Source: Stenotrophomonas sp. 610A2 (GTDB taxonomy: Bacteria; Pseudomonadota; Gammaproteobacteria; Xanthomonadales; Xanthomonadaceae). From it: a DNA stretch of 64,000 bases. The position numbers and the translations under genes were made by a program. Where the stretch lies: the NCBI RefSeq assembly GCF_030549615.1, contig NZ_CP130832.1, positions 3,658,001 through 3,722,000 of the forward strand, written 5' to 3'. Below are positions 10,770 through 18,844 of this stretch, one piece after another. A model generated the notes under the pieces. The model did not search any database. It saw only the letters and a list, made by a program, of their open reading frames with translations, and was not told where the DNA came from. The stretch's first letter is position 1; each line of letters begins with the position of its first letter.

Positions 10770-11897
10770 TCACTCCCCTTTCTTTGCGGATGCAGCGGCA
10801 GGCGCAAGCACCGGCCGGTTGCTGCGATCCACGGCCGTCACCGGCTGGCCCTCGCGCAGTAGATGGCCGCCAGCGGCGACCACCCAGTCTTCAGCCTTCA
10901 AACCCGTCAGCACCGGCACGCTTTCCGCGCCGTAGGCACCCAGCGTCACCGCGCGCGCCTGCACCTTGCCATCGGCCGGGTTCACCACCCAGACGCTGGC
11001 CTGCTGCGGCTGCTTGCCAGCCTGCACCGCTGCCAGCGGCACGCTCATAACACCGTTCTTGCCGTGGGCGGCGAATACGCGCGCGCTCTGGCCCAGTTCA
11101 ACGGCCTCCAGCGCATCGGCCGCCAGGCTAACCCGTGCAGCATAGGTACGCGCCTGCGGATCAGCAGCAGCAGCGATCTCGCGGATGCTGCCCGACAGCC
11201 GCTTGCCTTCCTGGTTCCACAGCTCGACCTCGACCGCCTGGCCAACGCTGAAATCACGGATGACGCTTTCCGGCAGTGCGATGGCAACTTCGCGCGCGCC
11301 ATCAGCTGCCATCGTATAGATGGTCTGGCCGGCAGCGACCACCTGCCCGGCTTCGGCCTCGCGGGTAGCGATCATGCCGCCTTCCGGTGCATGCAGCTGG
11401 GCGTAGCCAGACTGGTTGCGGGCGACATCGAGATTGGCCCGCGCCGCATCGGCCTGGCCTTGGGCCGCTTTCAGCGCAGCGGTCTGCGCGTCCAGCGCCG
11501 ACTGGCTGACCAACTGTTGGCTGGCCAGCGCCTGATAGCGCTTGTGCTCATCGCGGGCACGCACCAGGTCGGCTTCGGCGGCAGCAAACTGTGCCTGCGC
11601 CGCACGCGCCTGCAGGTTGTAGTCGGCTACATCGAGCTCGGCCAGCAACTGGCCCTTGTTCACCCGCTGGCCGGCATCGACCTCACGCCGCAGCAGCTTG
11701 CCGCCAACGCGGAACGACAGCGCGGTTTCCTCGCGGGCCCGTACTTCGCCGGGATAGGCACTGATTGCCATCCCGCCATTGCCGGAGGGGTGCTCCACCA
11801 GCACGGGCACGGCGGGTACAGCGGCGGTTTCGGGCTTGCCGCAGGCAACAAGCAAGGGCAAGAACAGGCAACAACCAATCCAGCGCAGGGTGTTCAT
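10770..11897 (-). CDS. smeO: RND periplasmic adaptor lipoprotein (SmeO-like)
   Basis: Membrane-fusion protein bridging the SmeP-type pump and TolC. From ATG 11897 it is 375 residues with a lipoprotein signal whose lipobox LLVAC places Cys19 as the lipidated residue. After it come a biotinyl-lipoyl half (YPGEVRAREETALSFRVGGK), a coiled-coil hairpin (around 85-150, rich in A/Q/R), the second lipoyl half (LHAPEGGMIATREAEAGQVV) and the beta-barrel domain. The frame opens further upstream at ATG 11948, but that start would add 17 residues before the signal peptide. Neither start has a clear ribosome site. It lies 3 nt before smeP, in one operon, and diverges from the TetR gene. Confidence 0.9.
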   Translation of the reverse strand: MNTLRWIGCCLFLPLLVACGKPETAAVPAVPVLVEHPSGNGGMAISAYPGEVRAREETALSFRVGGKLLRREVDAGQRVNKGQLLAELDVADYNLQARAAQAQFAAAEADLVRARDEHKRYQALASQQLVSQSALDAQTAALKAAQGQADAARANLDVARNQSGYAQLHAPEGGMIATREAEAGQVVAAGQTIYTMAADGAREVAIALPESVIRDFSVGQAVEVELWNQEGKRLSGSIREIAAAADPQARTYAARVSLAADALEAVELGQSARVFAAHGKNGVMSVPLAAVQAGKQPQQASVWVVNPADGKVQARAVTLGAYGAESVPVLTGLKAEDWVVAAGGHLLREGQPVTAVDRSNRPVLAPAAASAKKGE

Positions 11898-11927
11898 AAG
11901 TAGGGTCGCGAACGCAAGGGGAGAGAG

Positions 11928-11988
11928 ATGGCGGGGTTTCACCGCCATTACTAAACGCGTCGGTATAGTATAAATATCGAACCAGCTG
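11928..11988. promoter_or_regulatory. Divergent smeO / smeRo control region with inverted repeats
   Basis: The 106-bp gap between the smeO and TetR starts holds a 7-bp inverted repeat ATGGCGG/CCGCCAT with 7-nt spacing (11928-11948) and a perfect 10-bp palindrome ACCAGCTGGT near 11979-11988. Between them is the AT-rich stretch GTATAGTATAAATATC, the only good source of -10 elements in either direction. TetR repressors usually bind such palindromes over divergent promoters, so these are candidate operators. Binding is inferred. Confidence 0.5.
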
Positions 11989-12003
11989 GTCTAGTATTAC
12001 CTG

Positions 12004-12678
12004 ATGTCTCCGAAAAAACCCTCCCCAGCGTCGGCAGCAGCGGCGCCACGCAGCTCAGGTCCGGGTCGCCCCAAGGACCTTGGCAAGCGCGCGGCCATCC
12101 TGGACGCGGCCAAGGAGTTGTTCATCGAGCAGGGTTTCAACGGCGTCAGCATGGACGAAATCGCTGCCCGTGCCAGCGTCTCCAAGCTCACGGTCTACAG
12201 CCATTTCGGCGACAAGGACACCTTGTTCAGTGAGGCGATCCAGGCCAAGTGCGTGGAAATGATGCCCGACGAGCTGTTCATCACCGACAACGAGGCACCG
12301 CTGCACGGCCAGTTGCTCGGCATCGGCCATGCGTTTTTTGGCCTGATCAGCAGCGACGCGGCCATTGCCACCCAGCGCATGATGATGACCACGGATACCG
12401 ACGACCATGTCCGCCAGATGTTCTGGCAGGCCGGCCCGGCGCGCACCGAAACCGCGCTGGCCGAGTTCCTCGGCGCCCGCGTCGTGCGTGGCCAGCTGGA
12501 AATCGATGACCTGGCCCTGGCCGCGCGTCAGTTCTTCTGCCTGATCAAGGGCGAGGTCCATACGCATATGATGTGTGGCCTGTGCGCTGCCCCGGATGAG
12601 CTCGATGCCGACGCCCATATCGCCGCCAGCGTTGATTTTTTCCTGCGGGCGTATGAACCGCGCCAGAAACCTGAATGA
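12004..12678 (+). CDS. smeRo: TetR/AcrR-family repressor (SmeRo-like)
   Basis: A 224-residue TetR regulator. A basic, Pro/Ala-rich N-terminal tail of ~25 residues precedes the helix-turn-helix at about 28-75 (GRPKDLGKRAAILDAAKELF ... DEIAARASVSKLTVYSHFGDK). The C-terminal part is of the AefR-like TetR type. It is transcribed away from smeOP from a shared 106-bp region and leads into pcm and tolC. The same position in S. maltophilia holds smeRo, so local repression of smeOP is the likely role. The inducing ligand cannot be read from sequence. Confidence 0.88.
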   Translation: MSPKKPSPASAAAAPRSSGPGRPKDLGKRAAILDAAKELFIEQGFNGVSMDEIAARASVSKLTVYSHFGDKDTLFSEAIQAKCVEMMPDELFITDNEAPLHGQLLGIGHAFFGLISSDAAIATQRMMMTTDTDDHVRQMFWQAGPARTETALAEFLGARVVRGQLEIDDLALAARQFFCLIKGEVHTHMMCGLCAAPDELDADAHIAASVDFFLRAYEPRQKPE

Positions 12679-12803
12679 ACCGGTGGTCCGAATGACTTCC
12701 GGCACTGCGTCGGGCGCCGCTGTCCCCGCAATGTTCAATCCGTACTTTGTGCCTGGTAACCGGTAAAATGGCCGGCCCACTGCGCTGGAATGATGAGCTT
12801 CCC

Positions 12804-13451
12804 ATGACGATCGATTACTCCCACGTCCGCGAAATGATGGTTGAACAGCAGATCCGGCCCTGGGATGTGCTGGAGGTCCGCGTGCTGGACGTGCTGGCCC
12901 GCCTGCCGCGTGAAGCCTTCGTCGCCGAATCGCACCGCGCCCTGGCCTATGCCGACATCGAGCTGCCGCTGGGCCATGGCCAGAAGATGATGAAGCCGGT
13001 CATCGAAGGCCGTACCTTGCAGGCGCTGGATCTGCAGCCGACCGACGAAGTGCTGGAAATCGGCACCGGCAGCGGCTTCCTGAGCGCCTGCATGGGCGAA
13101 CTGGCCCGCGAAGTGCTGAGCCTGGAAATCCAGCCGGAACTCGCCGAGCGTGCCCGCCAGAACCTGGACGCCGCCAAGCTGGGCAGCAATGTCCGCATTG
13201 AAGTGGCTGACGGCTTGAATTGGCAGAGCCAGCGTCAGTTCGACGCCATCTGCATCACCGGCGCGGTGGAAACCGTTCCGGCCGAACTGCTGAAGCTGCT
13301 GCGCACTGGCGGCCGCCTGTTTGCCATCCGCGGCGTCTCGCCGGTGATGGAAGCGGTGCTGGTCCAGGCCGACGGCACTGTCAATTCGCTGTTCGAAACC
13401 GATCTTGATTACCTGCAGGGCGCTGCGCCCGCACCGCAATTCCAACTCTGA
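12804..13451 (+). CDS. pcm: Protein-L-isoaspartate O-methyltransferase-family protein
   Basis: SAM-dependent methyltransferase of the family that repairs isoaspartyl residues. It is 215 residues from ATG 12804; the frame extends to 12747 but the start MTIDYSHVREMMVEQQI matches the family. Motif I VLEIGTGSGFLSACMGEL (around residues 75-92) is the SAM site and is preceded by PLGHGQKMMKP, the conserved substrate-side segment. It lies 126 bp after the TetR gene and 20 bp before tolC, so it is very probably cotranscribed with tolC. Its link to efflux is positional only; the pcm-tolC pairing is common in Xanthomonadaceae. Confidence 0.92.
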   Translation: MTIDYSHVREMMVEQQIRPWDVLEVRVLDVLARLPREAFVAESHRALAYADIELPLGHGQKMMKPVIEGRTLQALDLQPTDEVLEIGTGSGFLSACMGELAREVLSLEIQPELAERARQNLDAAKLGSNVRIEVADGLNWQSQRQFDAICITGAVETVPAELLKLLRTGGRLFAIRGVSPVMEAVLVQADGTVNSLFETDLDYLQGAAPAPQFQL

Positions 13452-13471
13452 AACCTTCCAAGGAAGCCGCA

Positions 13472-14830
13472 ATGATCCGCCGATCCCTCACCCTTGCGCT
13501 GGCAGTCGCTCTCACTCCGCTGACTTCCCATGCCGCCGACCTGTTGCAGGTCTACGAAATGGCCCGCAACGGTGACACGCAGCTGGCTGCGGCCGAGTCC
13601 ACCCGCCTGTTCGACAAGGAAGGCGCGGTACAGGCACGTGCCGCGTTGCTGCCGCAGATCGGCGGCGAGGCTTCCTTGAATCGCACCCGCACCAAGTACG
13701 ACGACATCAGCGGCAGCTCCACCTCCAAGACCCGCAGCTACGGCATCAACGGCAGCCAGACCCTGTTCAACTGGAGCCAGTTCGCCAACCTGCGCGCGCA
13801 GCGCGACGTCAGCAAGGCCGCCGACTTCACCCTGGAATCGGCCAACGATGAGCTGGTCGTGCGCACCGCGACCACCTACTTCAACGTGCTGGTCGGCATT
13901 GAATCGCTGACCGCCGCCGAGACCAACGAAGCCGCTGCCAAGAAGCAGTTCGACTACGCCGACAAGCGTCTGGAAGTAGGTCTGGCGCCGATCACCGATA
14001 TGCACGAAGCACGTGCCCAGTACGATCAGGCCCGCGCCGATACCATTCTTGCCCGCAATGCACTGGAAGACGCCTACCAGGCGTTGACCGAGCTGACCGG
14101 CCAGCCGGTACGCGATGTCCGCGGCCTGCCGGTCGACTTCCGTCCGGAACTGCCGGCCAACCGTGGCAACGTCGACCAGTTGGTCACCGATGCGGTCTCG
14201 CGCAACCCGGCGCTGAAGGCGCAGGAGCTGCAGGTCAGCGCCGCAGAGTCCAACGTCTCCTCCGCTCGTGGCGGCCACTACCCGACCCTGTCCCTGGGCG
14301 GCAGCTGGGGCAAGAGCGCCCGCTGGGGTGACAGCACCGGTAGCGGCACTGCTGTTCCGGATGCCACCACCAACTCGATCGGCCTGACCCTGAACGTGCC
14401 GATCTTCGCCGGTGGCGCCACCCAGTCCGGCGTACGCCAGGCGCTGGCCCGTCGTGACATCGCCCAGGACACCTTCGAACAGCAGAAGCGTGCCCTCGAC
14501 CGCAATACCCGCAATGCCTACCAGGCACTGGTCGCCGGCATCAGCGAAGTGGAAGCACGTCGCCTGACCGTGGTCTCGGCACAGAGCGCCTACGACGCCT
14601 CGCAGGTCGGCCTGGAAGTCGGTACCCGCACCGTGCTGGACGTGGTGCAGAACCAGCGCACCTTGTTCCGTGCGCAGGTGGACTACGCGCAATCCCGTTA
14701 CAACTTCCTGCTGGCCCGCCTGCAGTTGAGCCAGGCCATCGGCGATCTGGAAATCAACGAAGTCCAGGACATCAACCGCCTGCTGACGGTGGATGCCGCT
14801 GCCAAGCTGCAGCCGAGCAACGCACAGTAA
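13472..14830 (+). CDS. tolC: TolC-family outer-membrane efflux channel
   Basis: Outer-membrane trimeric channel protein for tripartite pumps and possibly type I secretion. It is 452 residues with a signal peptide cleaved after SHA (residues ~1-21) and the two repeated OEP halves: alpha-helical hairpins around 30-215 and 235-435. ATG 13472 has AAGGAAG about 8 nt upstream. It ends the rightward TetR-pcm-tolC unit and is followed by a strong terminator. As the only tolC in the window it could serve SmeOP and also the orphan HlyD-type adaptor at 23.3 kb. Confidence 0.94.
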   Translation: MIRRSLTLALAVALTPLTSHAADLLQVYEMARNGDTQLAAAESTRLFDKEGAVQARAALLPQIGGEASLNRTRTKYDDISGSSTSKTRSYGINGSQTLFNWSQFANLRAQRDVSKAADFTLESANDELVVRTATTYFNVLVGIESLTAAETNEAAAKKQFDYADKRLEVGLAPITDMHEARAQYDQARADTILARNALEDAYQALTELTGQPVRDVRGLPVDFRPELPANRGNVDQLVTDAVSRNPALKAQELQVSAAESNVSSARGGHYPTLSLGGSWGKSARWGDSTGSGTAVPDATTNSIGLTLNVPIFAGGATQSGVRQALARRDIAQDTFEQQKRALDRNTRNAYQALVAGISEVEARRLTVVSAQSAYDASQVGLEVGTRTVLDVVQNQRTLFRAQVDYAQSRYNFLLARLQLSQAIGDLEINEVQDINRLLTVDAAAKLQPSNAQ

Positions 14831-14853
14831 ACCTGCGCGGAAAGGTAATGCAG

Positions 14854-14880
14854 AAAGGCGGGCCTCGGCCCGCCTTTCTT
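14854..14880 (+). terminator. Rho-independent terminator after tolC
   Basis: Ten-base-pair stem AAAGGCGGGC/GCCCGCCTTT around a CTCG loop, followed by CTTGTTTC. The A-run on the left side makes it potentially bidirectional. Confidence 0.85.
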
Positions 14881-14938
14881 GTTTCTGGAACATTGCCGGC
14901 GATCGCCTTCACCCGATCGGCATCGCTTCTCTTTCTTT

Positions 14939-15037
14939 TGTAGGAGCGGCGTAAGCCGCGAAGCACGCACAGCATCAGCCCGCATCAGCGCCAAGATCTC
15001 CAACACCGTCAGCTTCGCGGCTTACGCCGCTCCCACA
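14939..15037. repeat. REP pair (GGAGCGGCGTAAGCCGCG type)
   Basis: Two inverted copies of a palindromic unit, 14939-14964 (TGTAGGAGCGGCGTAAGCCG...) and 15012-15037 (the reverse complement, ...CTTACGCCGCTCCCACA), about 47 bp apart, in the convergent tolC-waaA gap. The same unit recurs at 25.3, 44.3, 52.4, 55.3 and 58.0 kb. Confidence 0.85.
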
Positions 15038-15068
15038 GACAATCACTTCCATGGCTGCGGGTAAACCG

Positions 15069-16376
15069 CTACGACGCGGACGCACTCGGCGGCGGCAACT
15101 GCGGGGTGATCAATGCAACCGTGTGCTCAAGCGCGCCACGGCCATTGGCCACCAGTGCACGCCCCGCCTGCACCATGCGCTCGCGCTCGGTATCGTCCTG
15201 CAACAGGCGCGACACCGCTGCGCCAACCTCGGCCGCATCGGCGCAGATGCACAACGCACCGGCCTCATCCATACGCCTCGATATCTCGGCGAAGTTGTGC
15301 AGGTGCGGGCCGGTCACAGCTGCCGTACCCATCGCCGCTGGCTCCAGCAGATTGTGGCCACCGATGGCCTGCAGACTGCCGCCGACAAACGCGACCTGCG
15401 CGCAGGCATAGAACGCCATCAGCTCGCCAAGTGTGTCGATCACGAATACCTGTGCATCCGCGCCCGGCCATTGCTGCGCCTTGCGTGTCGCCACACGCCA
15501 GCCCGACTCTCGCGCCAACGCTTCCACTTTGGCGAAACGTTCGGGGTGACGCGGTGCCCACAGTAGCAAGGCATCCGGATGCTGCTTCAACAAGCGCGCA
15601 TGGATCTCGATCACCGCCTGCTCTTCACCTTCGTGGGTACTGGCAGCGATCCATATTGGCCGCTTGGTCGCCACGTGCTGGTGGAATGCCTGCAGCAGCG
15701 CCGTCGGATCCGGCGGATGGATATCAAATTTCAGATTGCCCAAGGCCTGCACCTGTTCGGGCAATGCACCGAGCTCGATGAAACGTTCGGCGTCGGCCTG
15801 CGACTGTGCGGCGACGCAGGTGACCGTGCGCAGCGCACGCCCAACCAGCGCTTTCAGCACGCGATAGCCCTTCAAGGAACGCGCCGACAGGCGCGCGTTG
15901 AGGATATAGACCGGGATGTCACGGTCACGGCAACCAAACAACATGTTTGGCCACAGCTCGGTTTCCAGGATCAGCGCCAGGCTGGGCTGGAAGTGCTCGA
16001 GAAACCGGCTGACGCTGCCGGGCACGTCATACGGCAGATACACGTGATCCACCGCATCGCCCCACAGCGCGCGCACGCGCTGCGAACCGGTCGGGGTGAT
16101 GGTGGTAATGATCCAGCGGATGTCCGGGCGCTGCGCGCGCAGTGCGTTGACCAGCGGCGCTGCCGCGTTGACCTCGCCCACCGACACCGCGTGCAACCAC
16201 ACCCGCGGCTGGCTGCCACTGTCCGGGTACGAGGCGTAACGCTCGTCCCAGCGCCGGAAATATTCGCGCACGCGAAACCCGCGCCACACCAGGTGATAGA
16301 CGGTGATGGGCAGCAGCAGATAGAGCACGGCGGAATAAACGCCGCGCAGCAGTAGCTCGATCGGATCCTTACGCAT
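15069..16376 (-). CDS. waaA: 3-deoxy-D-manno-octulosonic acid (Kdo) transferase
   Basis: Adds Kdo to lipid IVA at the cytoplasmic face of the inner membrane, starting LPS core synthesis. From ATG 16376 it is 435 residues (E. coli WaaA 425). An N-terminal membrane anchor (VYSAVLYLLLPITVYHLVW) is followed by a GT-B fold with WLHAVSVGEVNAA, the signature ETELWPN, LNARLSARSLKGYRVL, and the C-terminal donor-site stretch VGGSLQAIGGHNLLEPAAMG. A frame extension to 16553 runs through repeat DNA and was dropped. It is divergent from lpxL, the lauroyltransferase acting on its product. Confidence 0.95.
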   Translation of the reverse strand: MRKDPIELLLRGVYSAVLYLLLPITVYHLVWRGFRVREYFRRWDERYASYPDSGSQPRVWLHAVSVGEVNAAAPLVNALRAQRPDIRWIITTITPTGSQRVRALWGDAVDHVYLPYDVPGSVSRFLEHFQPSLALILETELWPNMLFGCRDRDIPVYILNARLSARSLKGYRVLKALVGRALRTVTCVAAQSQADAERFIELGALPEQVQALGNLKFDIHPPDPTALLQAFHQHVATKRPIWIAASTHEGEEQAVIEIHARLLKQHPDALLLWAPRHPERFAKVEALARESGWRVATRKAQQWPGADAQVFVIDTLGELMAFYACAQVAFVGGSLQAIGGHNLLEPAAMGTAAVTGPHLHNFAEISRRMDEAGALCICADAAEVGAAVSRLLQDDTERERMVQAGRALVANGRGALEHTVALITPQLPPPSASAS

Positions 16377-16432
16377 CGCAGAAGGATACGGGAGAACGCC
16401 GGAATTGCGCGAGACGAAGACCCGCTTCGCCT

Positions 16433-16480
16433 CGTCCCCTCCCTTGCGCACAGCGCAGCGGAGGACCGAGGAGGGGTGCC
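16433..16480. repeat. Half copy of the C/G-rich CCCCTCCC element
   Basis: CCCCTCCCTTGCGCACAGCGCAG...GAGGAGGGGTGCCG resembles the right half of the elements at 45.7 kb. It lies in the 199-bp gap between the divergent waaA and lpxL starts, which otherwise shows nothing clear. Confidence 0.55.
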
Positions 16481-16575
16481 GTTGCTTTTCGCCTTCGCCG
16501 ACTCCGCACCGTCCCCACCTACTCCAGCAAACCCCATCCACGCCCGCCATCATCCCCGTGGCTTAGAATCAACAC

Positions 16576-17496
16576 ATGTCCGATTCACCCTCCACCGCCA
16601 CCCGACCCTCGCTACTGCAGCCACGCCATTGGCCGACCTTTGCCTGGCTAGGCATTGCCTTCATCGCCGCGCGCCTGCCATGGACGCTGCAGCGTGCATT
16701 GGGGCGCGGCATCGGCTGGCTGGCCCTGCACCTGGCACGCAGCCGTCGTCGCGCCGCCGAGGTCAACCTCAAACTCTGCTTCCCGGAGCAGGACGAGGCC
16801 TGGCGGCAAAGCCTGCTGCGTGACAGCTTCGACGCGCTTGGCGTCGGTGTATTCGAATTCGCCCGCGCCTGGTGGGGCAGGATCGACGTGATCCGCCCGC
16901 AGGTGCAGTGGGAAGGCCTGGAACACCTCAAAGCGCTGCAGGCCGAGGGTCGCGGCGTGCTGTTGGTTTCCGGCCACTTCATGACCCTGGAAATGTGTGG
17001 CCGTCTGCTCTGCGATCACGTGCCGCTGGCCGGCATGTACCGCAAGTACCGCAACCCGGTGATGGAATGGGCGGTAAAGAGCGGCCGGCTCAACTATGCC
17101 AGCGCGATGTTCGCCAACGAGGACATCCGCGCCACCGTGCGCCATCTGAAGAAAGGCGGCTTCCTCTGGTACGCACCGGATCAGGACATGCGCGGCAAGG
17201 ACTCGGTGTTCGTGCCCTTCTTTGGCATGCCCGCGTCCACCATCACCGCCACCCACCAGTTCGCACGGATGACAGGCTGTGCCGTGGTGCCCTACTTCCA
17301 TCGCCGCGAAGGCAGCGGTTATGTGCTGAAGATCGCACCGCCCCTGCCCGACTTTCCCACCGATGATCCGGTTGCCGACACCGCCCAGGTCAACGCCGCC
17401 ATCGAGCAGATGGTGCGCGAGGCACCGTCGCAGTACCTGTGGATCCATCGCCGCTTCAAGCGCCAGCCCGAAGGCCGCAGCCACTTCTACGACTGA
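16576..17496 (+). CDS. lpxL: Lipid A biosynthesis lauroyl/acyl transferase
   Basis: LpxL/HtrB-family enzyme that adds a secondary acyl chain to Kdo2-lipid IVA. It is 306 residues with an N-terminal membrane segment (WLGIAFIAARLPWTL), the acyltransferase block VSGHFMTLEMCGR carrying the HX4E catalytic pair, YRKYRNPVMEW, and WYAPDQDMRGKDSVFVPFFG, all typical of the family. The C-terminal WIHRRFKRQPEG is also diagnostic. It faces waaA divergently and ends convergent with the O-antigen-ligase-like gene, the two stop codons sharing one hairpin. Whether it is LpxL or the later-acting LpxM paralogue cannot be fixed by motif alone. Confidence 0.88.
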   Translation: MSDSPSTATRPSLLQPRHWPTFAWLGIAFIAARLPWTLQRALGRGIGWLALHLARSRRRAAEVNLKLCFPEQDEAWRQSLLRDSFDALGVGVFEFARAWWGRIDVIRPQVQWEGLEHLKALQAEGRGVLLVSGHFMTLEMCGRLLCDHVPLAGMYRKYRNPVMEWAVKSGRLNYASAMFANEDIRATVRHLKKGGFLWYAPDQDMRGKDSVFVPFFGMPASTITATHQFARMTGCAVVPYFHRREGSGYVLKIAPPLPDFPTDDPVADTAQVNAAIEQMVREAPSQYLWIHRRFKRQPEGRSHFYD

Positions 17497-17511
17497 GCCG
17501 GATCCCGGCTC
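17495..17511. terminator. Hairpin covering both stop codons of lpxL and the ligase gene
   Basis: GAGCCGG/CCGGCTC with a 3-nt loop. It includes part of the lpxL TGA (17494-17496) on one arm and of the ligase-gene TGA (17510-17512, minus strand) on the other. No T-run. Confidence 0.5.
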
Positions 17512-18844
17512 AGCCGTCGCGCTGCGCTGGCTCGGCCAGCAAGGCACCGGCGTACAGCGCCGCCAGCAACACCGTCAGCCCGCCCCAGAAGGCGGAATAG
17601 AACGCCAGATGGGTATTGAGCGGGAACACCGTCACCGCCAGTGCCACCGCCGCCGGACGCGCCCGGGCACGCGCTTCCGGCCCGGCATAGATCCAGGCAC
17701 GCAACGCCATCGCCGCGCCGGCAATCCACAGCAACAGGCCCAGTACGCCGGTTTCGGCAAGGATCTCCAGCACGATCTGGTGGGCATGCAAGGCCGGACC
17801 TTCGCCCCATACCGGCCCCTGCTGCGGGCTCTGGTTGCATGCCGGGTATGCATCGCGGAAACCGCGCGCACCTACCCCGTTGATTGGATGCTCGCGCACC
17901 ATGCACAGCGCCGCCGACCAGATCTGGCTGCGCCCTGACAAGGCCTCATTGACCCCGTTTGCATCACCATTGAAGGCCATCGCAGTACGCGCAAAGCGCT
18001 CACGCACCTGCGCCGAGCCCACAACCAATGCGCCGATGCCGACAACGCCAGCCAACAGCACCAGCAGCAGCCACTTGGCGCCCAGTAAGCGCCGGCCGGA
18101 AATCAGCAGGACCAGCGCATAGGTGATCAGCGAGGCGCGCGAACCCGCAAGCACCAGCACCACCCCGACCGCGGCGGCGGCCAACAGCCACGCCCAGCGC
18201 CCCCAGCGGGCACCGACAGGGAACAGCAGGAATGGCGAGAGCGTGGCCAGCACCTGGCCGAATTTCAGATTGCATGGACCGAAGATGCCGGGCAGGCGAT
18301 CAGCCGCGGCAACTTCCTCCAGCGAGCACAGGCCATGCCCGCTGCTCAACCATTTGAGCTGGTCCAAGCTCCAGAACAAGGGGCTGGTGCCGATCGCAGC
18401 CTGCAGCAGTGCATCCACTGTCCACAATCCGGTGATCACCGCCAAGCCGGTAAAGCTGGTGTGGCGGCGCTGCGGCGTAGCGACAGCTATCGCCACCAGC
18501 CACATGAAGGGCAGGTAGCGCAGTCCGCTGGCGACCTTGCCCCAGACCTTGCCCGGGTCGTCCGCACCCACTGCTGAGCCGAGCTGCGGCAGCCAGTACG
18601 CGCAGAACAGCACGCTGGTCAGTGCCAACGCGGGCACCCCCAACAGGCTCCGGATACCGCTGCCTTTCTTCAGCCGCAACAGCAGCAAACGCACGACGGT
18701 GAACAAGGCGCCCAGCACCAGCACCGACTCGGCGATACCGGGCAAGGGCAGGAACGCGACATAGGCGATCACCCAGATCGGCGCCCACCAGCCGGCCTGA
18801 CGCGGCATCACTGCGTGGGAACGATCAGCCAGCGAGTTCTGCAT
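17510..18844 (-). CDS. O-antigen ligase family membrane protein
   Basis: Polytopic protein of ~444 residues with about 11-12 predicted membrane helices and the Wzy_C/O-antigen-ligase signature region: a large periplasmic loop around 235-340 containing SGRSQIWSAAL and EHPINGVGARGFRDAYPAC, then VLEILAETGVLGLLLW. Such proteins join O-antigen to lipid A-core (WaaL) or polymerise repeat units (Wzy). Start is taken as ATG 18844, overlapping the upstream glycosyltransferase by 20 bp; ATG 18850 and ATG 18808 are alternatives and none has a clear ribosome site. With the glycosyltransferase and zinc-finger genes it forms a leftward operon next to waaA/lpxL, which favours a role in LPS. Confidence 0.82.
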   Translation of the reverse strand: MQNSLADRSHAVMPRQAGWWAPIWVIAYVAFLPLPGIAESVLVLGALFTVVRLLLLRLKKGSGIRSLLGVPALALTSVLFCAYWLPQLGSAVGADDPGKVWGKVASGLRYLPFMWLVAIAVATPQRRHTSFTGLAVITGLWTVDALLQAAIGTSPLFWSLDQLKWLSSGHGLCSLEEVAAADRLPGIFGPCNLKFGQVLATLSPFLLFPVGARWGRWAWLLAAAAVGVVLVLAGSRASLITYALVLLISGRRLLGAKWLLLVLLAGVVGIGALVVGSAQVRERFARTAMAFNGDANGVNEALSGRSQIWSAALCMVREHPINGVGARGFRDAYPACNQSPQQGPVWGEGPALHAHQIVLEILAETGVLGLLLWIAGAAMALRAWIYAGPEARARARPAAVALAVTVFPLNTHLAFYSAFWGGLTVLLAALYAGALLAEPAQRDG

